Shown here: positions 44,450 to 52,652 of the stretch, one piece after another
How positions within the stretch are numbered: the stretch's first letter is position 1
Layout of the letters: every line of letters starts with the position of its first letter
Source of the DNA: Mariniflexile fucanivorans
GTDB taxonomy: Bacteria; Bacteroidota; Bacteroidia; Flavobacteriales; Flavobacteriaceae
Length of the DNA stretch: 64,000 nucleotides
Reading direction: 5' to 3'
NCBI RefSeq assembly: GCF_004341235.1
Contig: NZ_SLUP01000009.1
Span: forward strand, 186,001 to 250,000
Translations under genes and position numbers: made by a program
The notes under the pieces: generated by a model
What the model saw: the letters and a program-made list of their open reading frames with translations, nothing else
Database searches by the model: none
Told to the model about the DNA's origin: nothing

Positions 44450-45274
44450 ATGAAATATATATTATTGATCATTATAGCATTAACCACGACCTTTTCTTTT
44501 TCACAAGACAAAGAAAAAGAAGCGTTATTGGCTGCAAAAAAAGCTAATAATTATGTGTATGATGCTAATAATTTAATAAGTGAAGACGATTTTGTTTCGG
44601 CTGAAAAAGAATACAGAAAAGCCATTTCAGAACAAGGCACAACGGTTGCAGGAATTTATAATTTAGGAAATTCATACATAAAAAAAGGCAGTTTAGACGA
44701 AGCCATTTACCGTTTGGACCAAGCGGCAAAAATAGCAAATTCAAAAACTGAAAAACATAAAGCATATCACAACATCGGTAATGTGCTCATGCAAAATAAA
44801 AAGTGTAAAGAAGCGGTTGAAGCTTATAAAAGCGCTTTAAGAAATGATCCTACCGATAATGAAACACGTTACAATTTAGGTATTGCAAAAATTTGTGCAG
44901 AGCAACAAAAAGACCAGCAAGACCAAAATAAAGACGATAAAGACAAGGACAAAAAGGACGATAAACAAGATCAGGACAAAAAAGAAGGCGACGATAAGAA
45001 AGACCAAGATAAAAAAGACGAAGGCGATCAAGACAAAAAAGAAGGAGATGATAAGAAAGATGATAATGGAAAGCCCAAAGATGAAAAAGACGACAAAGGA
45101 AAAGAAGATGACAAGGAAAACCAACAACCACCAAAACCACGCCCCGGACAAATGTCGCCTCAACAGGTTAAAAATTTGTTAGAAGCCATGAACAACCAAG
45201 AACAAAAAGTTCAGGAAAAAGTAAATGCTGAAAAACAAAAGGGTGTAAAAGTAAAAACCGAAAAAGATTGGTAA
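44450..45274 (+). CDS. batC: BatC, exported TPR protein with Lys/Asp-rich tail
   Basis: 274 residues: signal peptide (MKYILLIIIALTTTFSFSQ), three TPR-type helix pairs from about residue 45 to 150 (AGIYNLGNSYIKKGSLDEAI, AYHNIGNVLMQNKKCKEAVE), then about 75 residues of almost pure Lys, Asp, Gln and Glu, and a short conserved end with GQMSPQQVKNLLEAMNNQE. The final motif is a BatC hallmark; the low-complexity linker length is likely variable. Confidence 0.88.
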   Translation: MKYILLIIIALTTTFSFSQDKEKEALLAAKKANNYVYDANNLISEDDFVSAEKEYRKAISEQGTTVAGIYNLGNSYIKKGSLDEAIYRLDQAAKIANSKTEKHKAYHNIGNVLMQNKKCKEAVEAYKSALRNDPTDNETRYNLGIAKICAEQQKDQQDQNKDDKDKDKKDDKQDQDKKEGDDKKDQDKKDEGDQDKKEGDDKKDDNGKPKDEKDDKGKEDDKENQQPPKPRPGQMSPQQVKNLLEAMNNQEQKVQEKVNAEKQKGVKVKTEKDW

Positions 45275-45357
45275 AACGAATTACGGATTATGAGTTACGA
45301 ATTTTGATTTATAAATTTTCAAAATCGTAATTCGTAATTCAAACATCGTAACTCTAT
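45275..45357. repeat. Inverted ATTACGA repeat between batC and batD
   Basis: ACGAATTACGGATTATGAGT and the following TTACGAATTTTGATTT face AAAATCGTAATTCGTAATTC and ATCGTAACTC. The repeat fills the entire gap and ends at the batD start codon. Confidence 0.6.
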
Positions 45358-47130
45358 ATGAAATTCATAAAACACATATCCATAATACTAATCATACTTA
45401 CAACAAGTATGCTTTCTGCTCAAGTAAAGTTTGATGCTAAGGTTAGCAAGCAAAAGCTTGGGGTTAATGAGCGTTTACGTATCGATTTTGAAATGAATCA
45501 GGATGGCGATAATTTTAATCCGACCGATTTTTCAAATTTCACCGTAGTGGGTGGGCCTAATCAATCTGTAAGTAATTCATGGATAAATGGCGTAAGAAGT
45601 TTTAAAAAAACATACAGTTATTTTTTAGCCCCTAAAGGTAGAGGGAATTTCACCATTGCTCAAGCTACCATTAATATTGGAGGAGAAACTTATAAAACAG
45701 TACCTATTCCTATTGAAGTTACTGCGGCTGTAGAAATACCTAAAGACCCTAATAATCCAGAATATATTGCTTCAGAGAATATTCATTTGGTAGCAGAAAT
45801 TTCAAAAACCAATCCTTATTTAAACGAAGCGATTACAGTGGTATATAAACTTTATGTATCACCAAATATAGCCGTAGATAGCTGGAATGAAATTGATAGC
45901 CCAAGGTATAACGATTTCTGGAGCCAAAATATCGATACCCAAGATCAGAAGGTTCAAAACGGTATGTTTAAAGGTGAAGAATATCGCTTTTTAGTATTGA
46001 GAAAAAAGGTTTTATATCCACAGAAAACAGGAAAATTAGACATAGAACCACTTAGTTTAGATATTGCATTGCGTGTGCCTACTAATAGACGGGATATTTT
46101 TGGAAGTCTTATGATGACGCGTACTAACAGAGTTGTTTCGGCTGGAAATAGCACTATTAACGTTAAAGCTTTACCCGAAGAAGGCAAACCATTGGATTTT
46201 TCTGGAGCAGTAGGCGATTTTAGTTTTGACGTAGTGCCATCAAAAACAAGTTTAGATGCTTCGGAATCGTTGCAATTAAAAGTAGCTGTTAAAGGAAACG
46301 GAAATTTAAAACTTTTCAAGTTACCTAAAGTATCATTGCCAAGTTCGTTAGAAGTTTACGAACCCGAACATAAAGAAGAGGTTAACACCAGTTTATCGGG
46401 TATGCAGGGCGCTATTTCAGATAGTTATACCATCGTACCTCAATTCAAAGGTAAATATCCCATACCAAGTATTTCATTTTCATATTTCGATTTAAAAACA
46501 GAAAAATACAAGCGTTTATCTTCAGATGAAATTATTTTAGATGTTTTAGATGGCCCCATAAATAATGCCAATACTAATAACGCAACAGTTACAAATAACG
46601 GAAAACAAGCGGTTGTTCTTAATAAAGATCAGTTTGCATTTATAAAAACAAAAACGACTTTTGAAAGCATACATAACACAACCTTTTTTAAAACAACGGG
46701 CTTTTGGAGTTTGTTGTTATTGCCTTTTTTAGCAATTCCATTAGCCATCGTTATTAGAAACAAAAAAGCTACAAGAGATGCCGATGTGTACGGTAATAGA
46801 ATTAGAAAAGCAGATAAGTTGGCTAAAAAATATTTAAGTCATGCTAAAAAATCACTCGGACAAAAAGAAGCATTTTATATTGCTTTGGAGAAGGCATTGC
46901 ATAATTATTTAAAAGCGAAATTACACATAGAAACTTACGATTTAAGCAAGGAAAAAATCAACGAATTATTAGCTGCTAAGCAGGTTGAAAATGAGGTGAT
47001 AGTAGATTTTAATAAAATTTTGGAAAGTTGCGAACTAGCACGTTACACGCCCATTGATATTGTAACCATGCGGGAAGATTATGAAAAAGCCGCAAAAACC
47101 ATTTCATTAATTGATAAACAAGCACGTTAA
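45358..47130 (+). CDS. batD: BatD, oxygen-tolerance membrane protein
   Basis: 590 residues: signal peptide (ISIILIILTTSMLSAQ), then beta-sandwich repeats typical of BatD (VKFDAKVSKQKLGVNERLRI, SYFLAPKGRGNFTI, NPYLNEAITVVYKLYVSP, RFLVLRKKVLYPQKTGKLDI), a membrane segment at about 440-462, and a cytoplasmic helical end with AFYIALEKALHNYLKAKL. In the bat complex it is predicted to sit mostly in the periplasm. One base before batE. Confidence 0.9.
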   Translation: MKFIKHISIILIILTTSMLSAQVKFDAKVSKQKLGVNERLRIDFEMNQDGDNFNPTDFSNFTVVGGPNQSVSNSWINGVRSFKKTYSYFLAPKGRGNFTIAQATINIGGETYKTVPIPIEVTAAVEIPKDPNNPEYIASENIHLVAEISKTNPYLNEAITVVYKLYVSPNIAVDSWNEIDSPRYNDFWSQNIDTQDQKVQNGMFKGEEYRFLVLRKKVLYPQKTGKLDIEPLSLDIALRVPTNRRDIFGSLMMTRTNRVVSAGNSTINVKALPEEGKPLDFSGAVGDFSFDVVPSKTSLDASESLQLKVAVKGNGNLKLFKLPKVSLPSSLEVYEPEHKEEVNTSLSGMQGAISDSYTIVPQFKGKYPIPSISFSYFDLKTEKYKRLSSDEIILDVLDGPINNANTNNATVTNNGKQAVVLNKDQFAFIKTKTTFESIHNTTFFKTTGFWSLLLLPFLAIPLAIVIRNKKATRDADVYGNRIRKADKLAKKYLSHAKKSLGQKEAFYIALEKALHNYLKAKLHIETYDLSKEKINELLAAKQVENEVIVDFNKILESCELARYTPIDIVTMREDYEKAAKTISLIDKQAR

Positions 47131-47131
47131 G

Positions 47132-47881
47132 ATGAAGCAGTTATTATACATACTATCGTTTTTGTTCAGCGTTGGTTCATTGGCTCAAAATGAAGCTGCT
47201 TTCCAACAAGGAAACGCCTTGTATAACGCCGGAAAATATGGCGAAGCCATAGATAAATACAAAACTATTTTAGATACTAAAAACCATTCCGCAGCACTCT
47301 ATTTTAATTTGGGGAACGCCCATTACAAGTTAAACAATATAGCACCCAGTATTTATTATTACGAAAAAGCATTAAAGCTTGCGCCTAACGATGAGGAAAT
47401 AAAGAATAATTTAGCGTTTGCACAAAACATGACCATTGATGCGATTAATGTGGTTCCTGAAGCTGGATTATTAAAAATTGTAAATAATGTGACCAATAGA
47501 ATGACTTTTGATGGGTGGGCAAAAGTATCCATAGGTTTTGTTTTTTGTTTTGTGGTTTTGTTTTTATTCTACTATTTCGCTTATTCTTCATTAAGAAAAC
47601 GCATCGCTTTTTTAGGGAGTTTGGCTGCGTTAATCTTCATATGTATTACGCTATTATTTGCATTTCATAAATTCAATTTAGATAAAAGGGATAAACCTGC
47701 CATTGTATTTGCTAAAGAAAGTTTAGTTAAAAATGCGCCTAATAATAGGAGTGAAGAATCGTTTAGATTGCATGAAGGCACCAAAGTACAAGTTTTAGAT
47801 ACCGTAAATAATTGGAAAAAAATAAAGCTTCAAGATGGTAAAACGGGTTGGATTTCTTCAGAAGATATTAAAGCACTTTAA
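47132..47881 (+). CDS. batE: BatE, TPR and SH3 membrane protein
   Basis: From the ATG at 47132 (1 base after batD) the product starts with signal MKQLLYILSFLFSVGSLAQ. TPR helices follow (GNALYNAGKYGEAIDKY, YFNLGNAHYKLNNIAPSIYY), then two membrane segments (KVSIGFVFCFVVLFLFYYFA and FLGSLAALIFICITLLFAF) and a terminal SH3-like domain (VQVLDTVNNWKKIKLQDGKT, GWISSEDIKAL). The domain order is the standard one for BatE. The longer frame from 47111 overlaps batD and is not needed. Confidence 0.9.
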   Translation: MKQLLYILSFLFSVGSLAQNEAAFQQGNALYNAGKYGEAIDKYKTILDTKNHSAALYFNLGNAHYKLNNIAPSIYYYEKALKLAPNDEEIKNNLAFAQNMTIDAINVVPEAGLLKIVNNVTNRMTFDGWAKVSIGFVFCFVVLFLFYYFAYSSLRKRIAFLGSLAALIFICITLLFAFHKFNLDKRDKPAIVFAKESLVKNAPNNRSEESFRLHEGTKVQVLDTVNNWKKIKLQDGKTGWISSEDIKAL

Positions 47882-47963
47882 TTAAAAAATCGTAAATTCA
47901 ATAAAGTTTATTATCAAAAAACAGGTACTTTTAATGTATCTTTAAGCAAATAATTATTTAGCT

Positions 47964-48590
47964 ATGAACTTAGATAAAATATTTCAGAATAATAAAAAAT
48001 GGATAAAAGAGAAATTGGATGTCGATAAAAATTATTTCGAAAATTTAGGCGCAGGTCAAAATCCGGAATTTTTATTTATAGGATGCTCTGATAGTCGTGT
48101 TACTGCCGAAGAACTTATGGGTTTAGGTCCAGGGGATGTTTTTGTGCATCGTAACATTGCCAATATGGTTATTAGTATCGATTTAAACGTTATGTCTGTA
48201 GTGAATTATGCGGTAGATCATTTAAAAGTAAAGCATGTAGTAGTATGTGGGCATTACGAGTGTGGTGGTGTAAAAGCTGCCATGCAATCGGCCGATTTAG
48301 GAATTTTAAACCCATGGTTACGTAACATTCGCGATGTGTACCGTATTCATAAAAAAGAACTGAATGCGATTACCAATGAAGAAAAAAAATACGATCGTCT
48401 TGTAGAGTTGAATGTTGAAGAGCAATGTGTAAATTTAATTAAAACGGCAGCTGTTCAAAAAGCAGCTAGAGAGCGTGGATTAAAAGTGCACGGTTGGATA
48501 TTTGATATTCATACGGGCGAACTTGTAGATTTAAAAATTGATTTTGATACAATTCTTGAAAGTATCCGAGAAATTTATCATTTAGATTAG
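47964..48590 (+). CDS. Beta-class carbonic anhydrase
   Basis: Interconverts CO2 and bicarbonate. The zinc ligands and catalytic pair are Cys41 and Asp43-Arg45 in GCSDSRV, His97 and Cys100 in CGHYECGGVKAAM, with FVHRNIANMV between. 208 residues, cytoplasmic, consistent with the Can type that supplies bicarbonate for biosynthesis. Separately transcribed from the bat operon by an 82-base gap. Confidence 0.95.
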   Translation: MNLDKIFQNNKKWIKEKLDVDKNYFENLGAGQNPEFLFIGCSDSRVTAEELMGLGPGDVFVHRNIANMVISIDLNVMSVVNYAVDHLKVKHVVVCGHYECGGVKAAMQSADLGILNPWLRNIRDVYRIHKKELNAITNEEKKYDRLVELNVEEQCVNLIKTAAVQKAARERGLKVHGWIFDIHTGELVDLKIDFDTILESIREIYHLD

Positions 48591-48609
48591 CCTTTCATAA
48601 CCTATTCAT

Positions 48610-49137
48610 TCAATTTTCGGAATTTTCGTTTGCTAAATCATCGCCAATAGGTTTTCCATTCACAATTAAATTTGGGAAAATTAAAGGAACAATAGATTTT
48701 ACGGGTGTATAAAGTACCGAAACCTCTTTATCTTCTTCGGCAGTGAAAGGAATGGTTCTATTTAATTTCTCGAAAATAATGAGAATGGCACTTAAAATAA
48801 GAGCAATTTTCAATCCGCCAAAAAGCGCTCCTAAGGCTTTGTTAAACAGTCCTAATGCCGCAAAATCTGCTATTTTGGTTAAAGCTTTTCCAGCCAACGA
48901 AACAATTAAAACAATAAGAATTAAAGTGCCAACAAAAGCCACAATATTTATGGTGTTTTCGTTCCAATCTACTTTTTCTCTTAAAAATTCAGAGGCAAAA
49001 TCGCTAAAGTGAAACGCACCGTAAACCCCTGCAACAAGTGCTAATAAAGAGGCTACTTCTACAAAAAGTCCGCGCCAAAAGCCACGAACCAAGCCTATAA
49101 CCAAAAGGCCTAATAAAGTAATATCTAAAACATTCAT
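48610..49137 (-). CDS. CvpA-family membrane protein
   Basis: 175 residues, four membrane segments: VLDITLLGLLVIGLVRGFWR, a glycine-rich second segment, INIVAFVGTLILIVLIVSLA, and GGLKIALILSAILIIF. The first segment with RGFxxG matches CvpA/colicin V production proteins, whose role is probably in envelope physiology rather than colicin as such. A polar C-terminal tail of about 45 residues follows. Convergent with carbonic anhydrase. Confidence 0.9.
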   Translation of the reverse strand: MNVLDITLLGLLVIGLVRGFWRGLFVEVASLLALVAGVYGAFHFSDFASEFLREKVDWNENTINIVAFVGTLILIVLIVSLAGKALTKIADFAALGLFNKALGALFGGLKIALILSAILIIFEKLNRTIPFTAEEDKEVSVLYTPVKSIVPLIFPNLIVNGKPIGDDLANENSEN

Positions 49138-49200
49138 TAAAACAGTTTTTGTAAATATATAATTTTTTAAATTGAAGCGTTAAGTCAAGTTAAGCTTTGT

Positions 49201-49208
49201 TAACTTTG
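49201..49208 (+). promoter_or_regulatory. -7 box TAACTTTG ahead of the 118-residue gene
   Basis: Exact TAnnTTTG match 33 bases before the ATG at 49242 in the divergent spacer from cvpA. No clear -33 element. Confidence 0.4.
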
Positions 49209-49241
49209 CAACTTTAAAATTTAAACTTTTCAACCCAATAA

Positions 49242-49598
49242 ATGTCAAGAGACGAACAACTAAAAGAACGCTGGGAACTGGTAGTAAACAAACTATCTAC
49301 TCAATTTGCCGATGGTGATACCTTAGACCTCGATGCCATTATTTATTTAATTGGCGTGCAGGAATTGGGGCAGTTTGAGCGCGAATTTAAAAAAGACCAA
49401 AAGCTTGATTTAATGCATATTGCCATTTGTAAGTTACTAACGCCGTATGGCTATTACGAACTAGATTTTGTTGATGCTGAGGGTTGGCCACATTACAAAA
49501 CCATTGAAACGTTGCCACATTTAAAAGCAGGCGAACAAAGTATTTTAATGAAAGAAGCCATTGTAAATTACTTTTTGGAAACGGACTATATACATTAA
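49242..49598 (+). CDS. Conserved small protein of unknown function
   Basis: 118 residues, acidic, helical first half (DEQLKERWELVVNKLSTQFA) then LDAIIYLIGVQELGQFERE and a tail GYYELDFVDAEGWPHYKTIE. No signal peptide or cysteines in a metal pattern. Its position between cvpA and pheS is typical of flavobacterial genomes, as far as I recall. I cannot assign a function. Confidence 0.75.
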   Translation: MSRDEQLKERWELVVNKLSTQFADGDTLDLDAIIYLIGVQELGQFEREFKKDQKLDLMHIAICKLLTPYGYYELDFVDAEGWPHYKTIETLPHLKAGEQSILMKEAIVNYFLETDYIH

Positions 49599-49605
49599 TT
49601 TTTCA

Positions 49606-49690
49606 CCTCATTGCGAAGTAAATTTTTTATTTACTGAAGCAATCTGCCTATTTTTACAGATTACTTCATCGTTTCCTCCTCGTAATGAGG
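49606..49690. repeat. REP-like inverted repeat, CGTCATTGC family, copy 3
   Basis: Left end CCTCATTGCGAAGTAAA and GAAGCAATCTG, right end CAGATTACTTCATCG and CTCGTAATGAGG. The outermost ten bases pair with one mismatch. It occupies most of the gap between the small conserved gene and pheS. Confidence 0.65.
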
Positions 49691-49700
49691 ATAAATTAAT

Positions 49701-49708
49701 TAAATTTG
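49701..49708 (+). promoter_or_regulatory. -7 box TAAATTTG ahead of pheS
   Basis: Exact TAnnTTTG match 18 bases before the pheS start codon, giving a very short leader and no room for an upstream attenuator. No -33 element is evident; the preceding bases belong to a repeat. Confidence 0.4.
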
Positions 49709-49726
49709 CCATCATTTTGAAGAACC

Positions 49727-50746
49727 ATGATAGACAAGATAAAAGAACTTATTGCCGAAGCCGAGGCCTTTAAAGCACAAACTAAAGAAGAAGTAGAAGC
49801 TTTTAGAATAAAATACTTAGGTAAAAAAGGATTGTTAAACGACTTTTTTGCAGAGTTTAAAAACGTTGCTAACGACCAAAAAAAGGAATTTGGTCAAGTA
49901 ATAAACACGCTAAAAAAAACGGCCGAAACCAAAGTAAATGACTTAAAAGAAGAGCTTGAAAGCAAGGAAGAAGTAAAAGGTGTTTATGGCGATTTATCGC
50001 GCCCAGGAAGCCCTATTCAAATTGGTGCGCGTCATCCCATTTCTATCGTAAAAAATCAAATAATAGATATTTTTTCAAACATTGGTTTTAATGTAAGTGA
50101 AGGCCCTGAAATTGAAGACGATTGGCATAATTTTACCGCATTAAATTTGCCAGAATACCATCCAGCACGCGATATGCAGGATACTTTTTTTATTCAAACA
50201 AACCCAGATATTTTATTGCGTACACATACCAGTTCGGTACAAGTTCGCTATATGGAAAATAATCAACCGCCTATCCGAACTATTTCTCCGGGTAGAGTTT
50301 ATCGAAACGAAGCCATATCTGCGCGTTCTCATTGTTTTTTCCACCAAGTTGAAGGTTTGTACATTGATAAAAATGTAAGTTTTGCCGATTTAAAACAAAC
50401 GCTTCAATATTTCACCACACAAATGTTTGGGAAATCTAAAATACGTTTACGTCCATCTTATTTTCCATTTACAGAACCAAGCGCAGAAATAGATGTGTAT
50501 TGGGGCTTGGAAACCGAATCTGATTACCGCATAACAAAAGGTACGGGTTGGTTAGAAATAGGTGGTTGTGGTATGGTAGATCCAAACGTTTTAGAAAACT
50601 GCAAAATAGACTCTAAAGAATATTCTGGTTTTGCATTTGGTGTTGGTATAGATCGAATTGCCATGTTGCTTCACCAAATAAACGATATTCGTTTACTAAG
50701 CGAAAATGATGTTCGGTTCTTAGAGCAGTTTAAATCTGCATTATAA
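49727..50746 (+). CDS. pheS: Phenylalanine-tRNA ligase alpha subunit
   Basis: Charges tRNA-Phe as an alpha2-beta2 enzyme. The 339 residues have an N-terminal coiled coil, then class II motifs: motif 1 GFNVSEGPEIEDDWHNFTAL, motif 2 RAYRNEA-like YRNEAISARSHCFFHQVEG, and motif 3 FAFGVGIDRIAMLLHQI, with the PSYFPFTEPSAE stretch. pheT is not adjacent, as is common in Bacteroidota. Confidence 0.96.
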   Translation: MIDKIKELIAEAEAFKAQTKEEVEAFRIKYLGKKGLLNDFFAEFKNVANDQKKEFGQVINTLKKTAETKVNDLKEELESKEEVKGVYGDLSRPGSPIQIGARHPISIVKNQIIDIFSNIGFNVSEGPEIEDDWHNFTALNLPEYHPARDMQDTFFIQTNPDILLRTHTSSVQVRYMENNQPPIRTISPGRVYRNEAISARSHCFFHQVEGLYIDKNVSFADLKQTLQYFTTQMFGKSKIRLRPSYFPFTEPSAEIDVYWGLETESDYRITKGTGWLEIGGCGMVDPNVLENCKIDSKEYSGFAFGVGIDRIAMLLHQINDIRLLSENDVRFLEQFKSAL

Positions 50747-50784
50747 ACCCATACATTTAAAGCCTGTTTAGAAAATTCGAAACA

Positions 50785-50815
50785 CGTCATTATCAGGAAC
50801 GGCGAGAAATAATCT
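50785..50815. repeat. Half copy of the CGTCATTGC repeat family
   Basis: CGTCATTATCAGGAACG followed by AATCT aligns with the left arm of the repeat at 5478, and the bases before it (AGCCTGTTTAGAAAA) align with that repeat's outer flank. No facing arm is present. Confidence 0.5.
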
Positions 50816-50853
50816 TTTCAATTGAAATGTGAATTTTAAATATAAAATTGAAT

Positions 50854-50881
50854 AAAAACCGATATTAATATCGGTTTTTTT
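50854..50881 (+). terminator. Intrinsic terminator downstream of pheS
   Basis: AAAACCGATAT and ATATCGGTTTTTTT form a perfect stem around a very short TA centre (ACCGATATTAATATCGGT is a palindrome), followed by T residues. It isolates the regulator-pump unit from pheS. Confidence 0.85.
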
Positions 50882-50899
50882 ATTTAACAATTTTTTAAC

Positions 50900-50939
50900 T
50901 TCGTTTAGTTCGGTTGAAAACGAACCTGTTTTATATTTG
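50900..50939 (+). promoter_or_regulatory. Promoter and candidate operator of the efflux regulator
   Basis: TATATTTG (50932-50939) is an exact -7 box. Just upstream TTCGTTT (50900-50906) and AAACGAA (50918-50924) are perfect inverted repeats 11 bases apart, with GTTCG/CGAAC nested between and over them. The arms occupy the -33 region, so a bound repressor would block polymerase; autoregulation by the downstream regulator is the natural reading. Confidence 0.55.
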
Positions 50940-50999
50940 CAAAATATTTTTTTAATAAGTACTCAGCTTGTATCTAAAATCAAGTTAAAATTCATTAAA

Positions 51000-51503
51000 A
51001 TGAAAAACCCCGTTTGCGAAAAAAAAATGGCTTTGGTTGAAAAACTAGGAGTGCATTTGGAGAACAGAGAGCAGTTGGCACCCGTGGCAGCTCGCATTAT
51101 GTCGTATATTATTCTTACTGGTAAAAAAGGAACTACTTTTGAAGATATGGTAAGCATCCTTTGCGCTAGTAAAAGTACCATATCTACCCATCTTAACCAT
51201 TTGCAAGATTTAAATAAAATTGAATATTTCACAAAAACAGGAGATCGCAAAAAATATTTTGTGATTAATAAAGATATGATACTTCACCATGTAGATGAAA
51301 TGATTAATTATTGGCAGGAAGTACGCGAATTACATTTAGAAATTAAAAACTATAAAGAGATTATAAACAATCAGAAAATTGAAAATGACGATGAAAAATT
51401 CGAATTAAATTTTCATAACGATTATATAAAATTTTTAGATGAAGCCACCGAATCTATTCAAGAATTAAGAACAAAATTATCAACCAATCAATTCAGTATT
51501 TAA
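51000..51503 (+). CDS. GbsR/MarR-type winged-helix transcriptional regulator
   Basis: From the ATG at 51000 the product starts MKNPVCEKKMALVEKLGVHL. A winged helix is visible at residues 25-85: ARIMSYIILTGKKGTTFEDM, recognition part SKSTISTHLNHLQDLNKIEY, wing TKTGDRKKYFVINKD. A long C-terminal helix for dimerisation follows. The frame extends upstream to 50937 but that would overlap the promoter. It is followed after 11 bases by the pump genes, so it likely controls both itself and the pump. Confidence 0.88.
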   Translation: MKNPVCEKKMALVEKLGVHLENREQLAPVAARIMSYIILTGKKGTTFEDMVSILCASKSTISTHLNHLQDLNKIEYFTKTGDRKKYFVINKDMILHHVDEMINYWQEVRELHLEIKNYKEIINNQKIENDDEKFELNFHNDYIKFLDEATESIQELRTKLSTNQFSI

Positions 51504-51514
51504 ACTTAGTATAA

Positions 51515-52639
51515 ATGAAAAATAATAAATTATACACGTTAATAGCTATTAGTATATTGTTAATAGCTTCCAGTTGTGGAAAAAAACAAGAACAACAAGT
51601 AGCTCCAGCGGCACCAATGCTTCCCGTAGCTATAATTAGCCATAAAACAATTACTGGTTTTCAAGAATACCCTACTAACATTGAGGGTATTGTGAACAGT
51701 AATGTACGTGCCAAAGTATCTGGCTACATCCAAAAAGTTTTGGTTGATGAGGGTCAAAAAGTGCGGAAAGGTCAAGTTTTATTCAAACTGGAAACGCAAT
51801 CGTTAAGTCAAGATGCTGGAGCCGCCAAAGCCCGTATTAATGTTGCAAAAGTTGAGGTTGATAAATTGATTCCGCTAGTTGAAAAAAATATTATCAGTCC
51901 GGTACAATTAGAAACTGCCAAAGCCAATTTAGCACAAGCACAAGCCAATTACAGCAGTATTGCTGCAAATATTGATTACGCTAACGTAAAAAGCCCTGTT
52001 GATGGTTACGTAGGCACCATTAATTTTAGAGAAGGTTCTTTAGTAAGTTCTAGCGATGGAACTCCTTTAACCACGGTTAGCGATATTAAACAGGTGTATG
52101 CTTTTTTTAGTTTGAATGAAGCCGATTATTTAAACTTTTTACAAAATACTAAAGGTGAAAATTTAAAAGATAAAATCGCCAATTTTCCAGAGGTGAACTT
52201 AATTCTTGCTAACGGAAACACCTTTGCTGAAAAAGGTACAATTGAAACCAGTTCTGGACAAATAAATCAAAATACGGGAACTGTGAGTTTTAGAGCTGTT
52301 TTTAATAATCCGAATCAACTTTTAACCAACGGAAATAGCGGAAAAATTCAAATTCCAACTATTTATGAAAACGCCGTAGTTGTACCACAAGAAGCAACTT
52401 ACGAACAACAGGGTAATGTGATGGTTTTCAAGTTGAATGCAAATAACACAGTAACATCTTCAATCATAAAAATTAAAGAGACTATTGATAATTTATATGT
52501 GGTGGAATCTGGCCTTAATGAAGGCGATAAAATAGTTGTGACGGGTGTTGGCAAATTGAGAAATGATATGCCAATTACACCTCAAGAAGTAGTATATGAT
52601 AGCATTCTTAAGCCTATTAAAACATTATTCAAAAACTAG
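51515..52639 (+). CDS. RND efflux periplasmic adaptor (lipoprotein)
   Basis: 374 residues with a lipoprotein signal ending LIASSCGKK. The adaptor fold is visible: first lipoyl half VNSNVRAKVSGYIQKVLVDE with GQKVRKGQVLFKLE, a helical hairpin (KARINVAKVEVDKLIPLVEK to AKANLAQAQANYSSIA), second half VKSPVDGYVGTINFREGSLV, then beta-barrel and membrane-proximal domains. Links the inner-membrane pump with the outer-membrane channel encoded next. Confidence 0.95.
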   Translation: MKNNKLYTLIAISILLIASSCGKKQEQQVAPAAPMLPVAIISHKTITGFQEYPTNIEGIVNSNVRAKVSGYIQKVLVDEGQKVRKGQVLFKLETQSLSQDAGAAKARINVAKVEVDKLIPLVEKNIISPVQLETAKANLAQAQANYSSIAANIDYANVKSPVDGYVGTINFREGSLVSSSDGTPLTTVSDIKQVYAFFSLNEADYLNFLQNTKGENLKDKIANFPEVNLILANGNTFAEKGTIETSSGQINQNTGTVSFRAVFNNPNQLLTNGNSGKIQIPTIYENAVVVPQEATYEQQGNVMVFKLNANNTVTSSIIKIKETIDNLYVVESGLNEGDKIVVTGVGKLRNDMPITPQEVVYDSILKPIKTLFKN

Positions 52640-52652
52640 AAACTTATAAATT

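Noticed and set aside
44850-45182. Several overlapping open frames opposite and alongside batC
   Set aside because: They are mirror images of the Lys/Asp-rich low-complexity codons; none has a family pattern or a plausible start.
49741-49990. Frameshift or fusion at the pheS N-terminus
   Set aside because: The lysine-rich coiled coil is the normal tRNA-binding arm of the alpha subunit; the frame is continuous.
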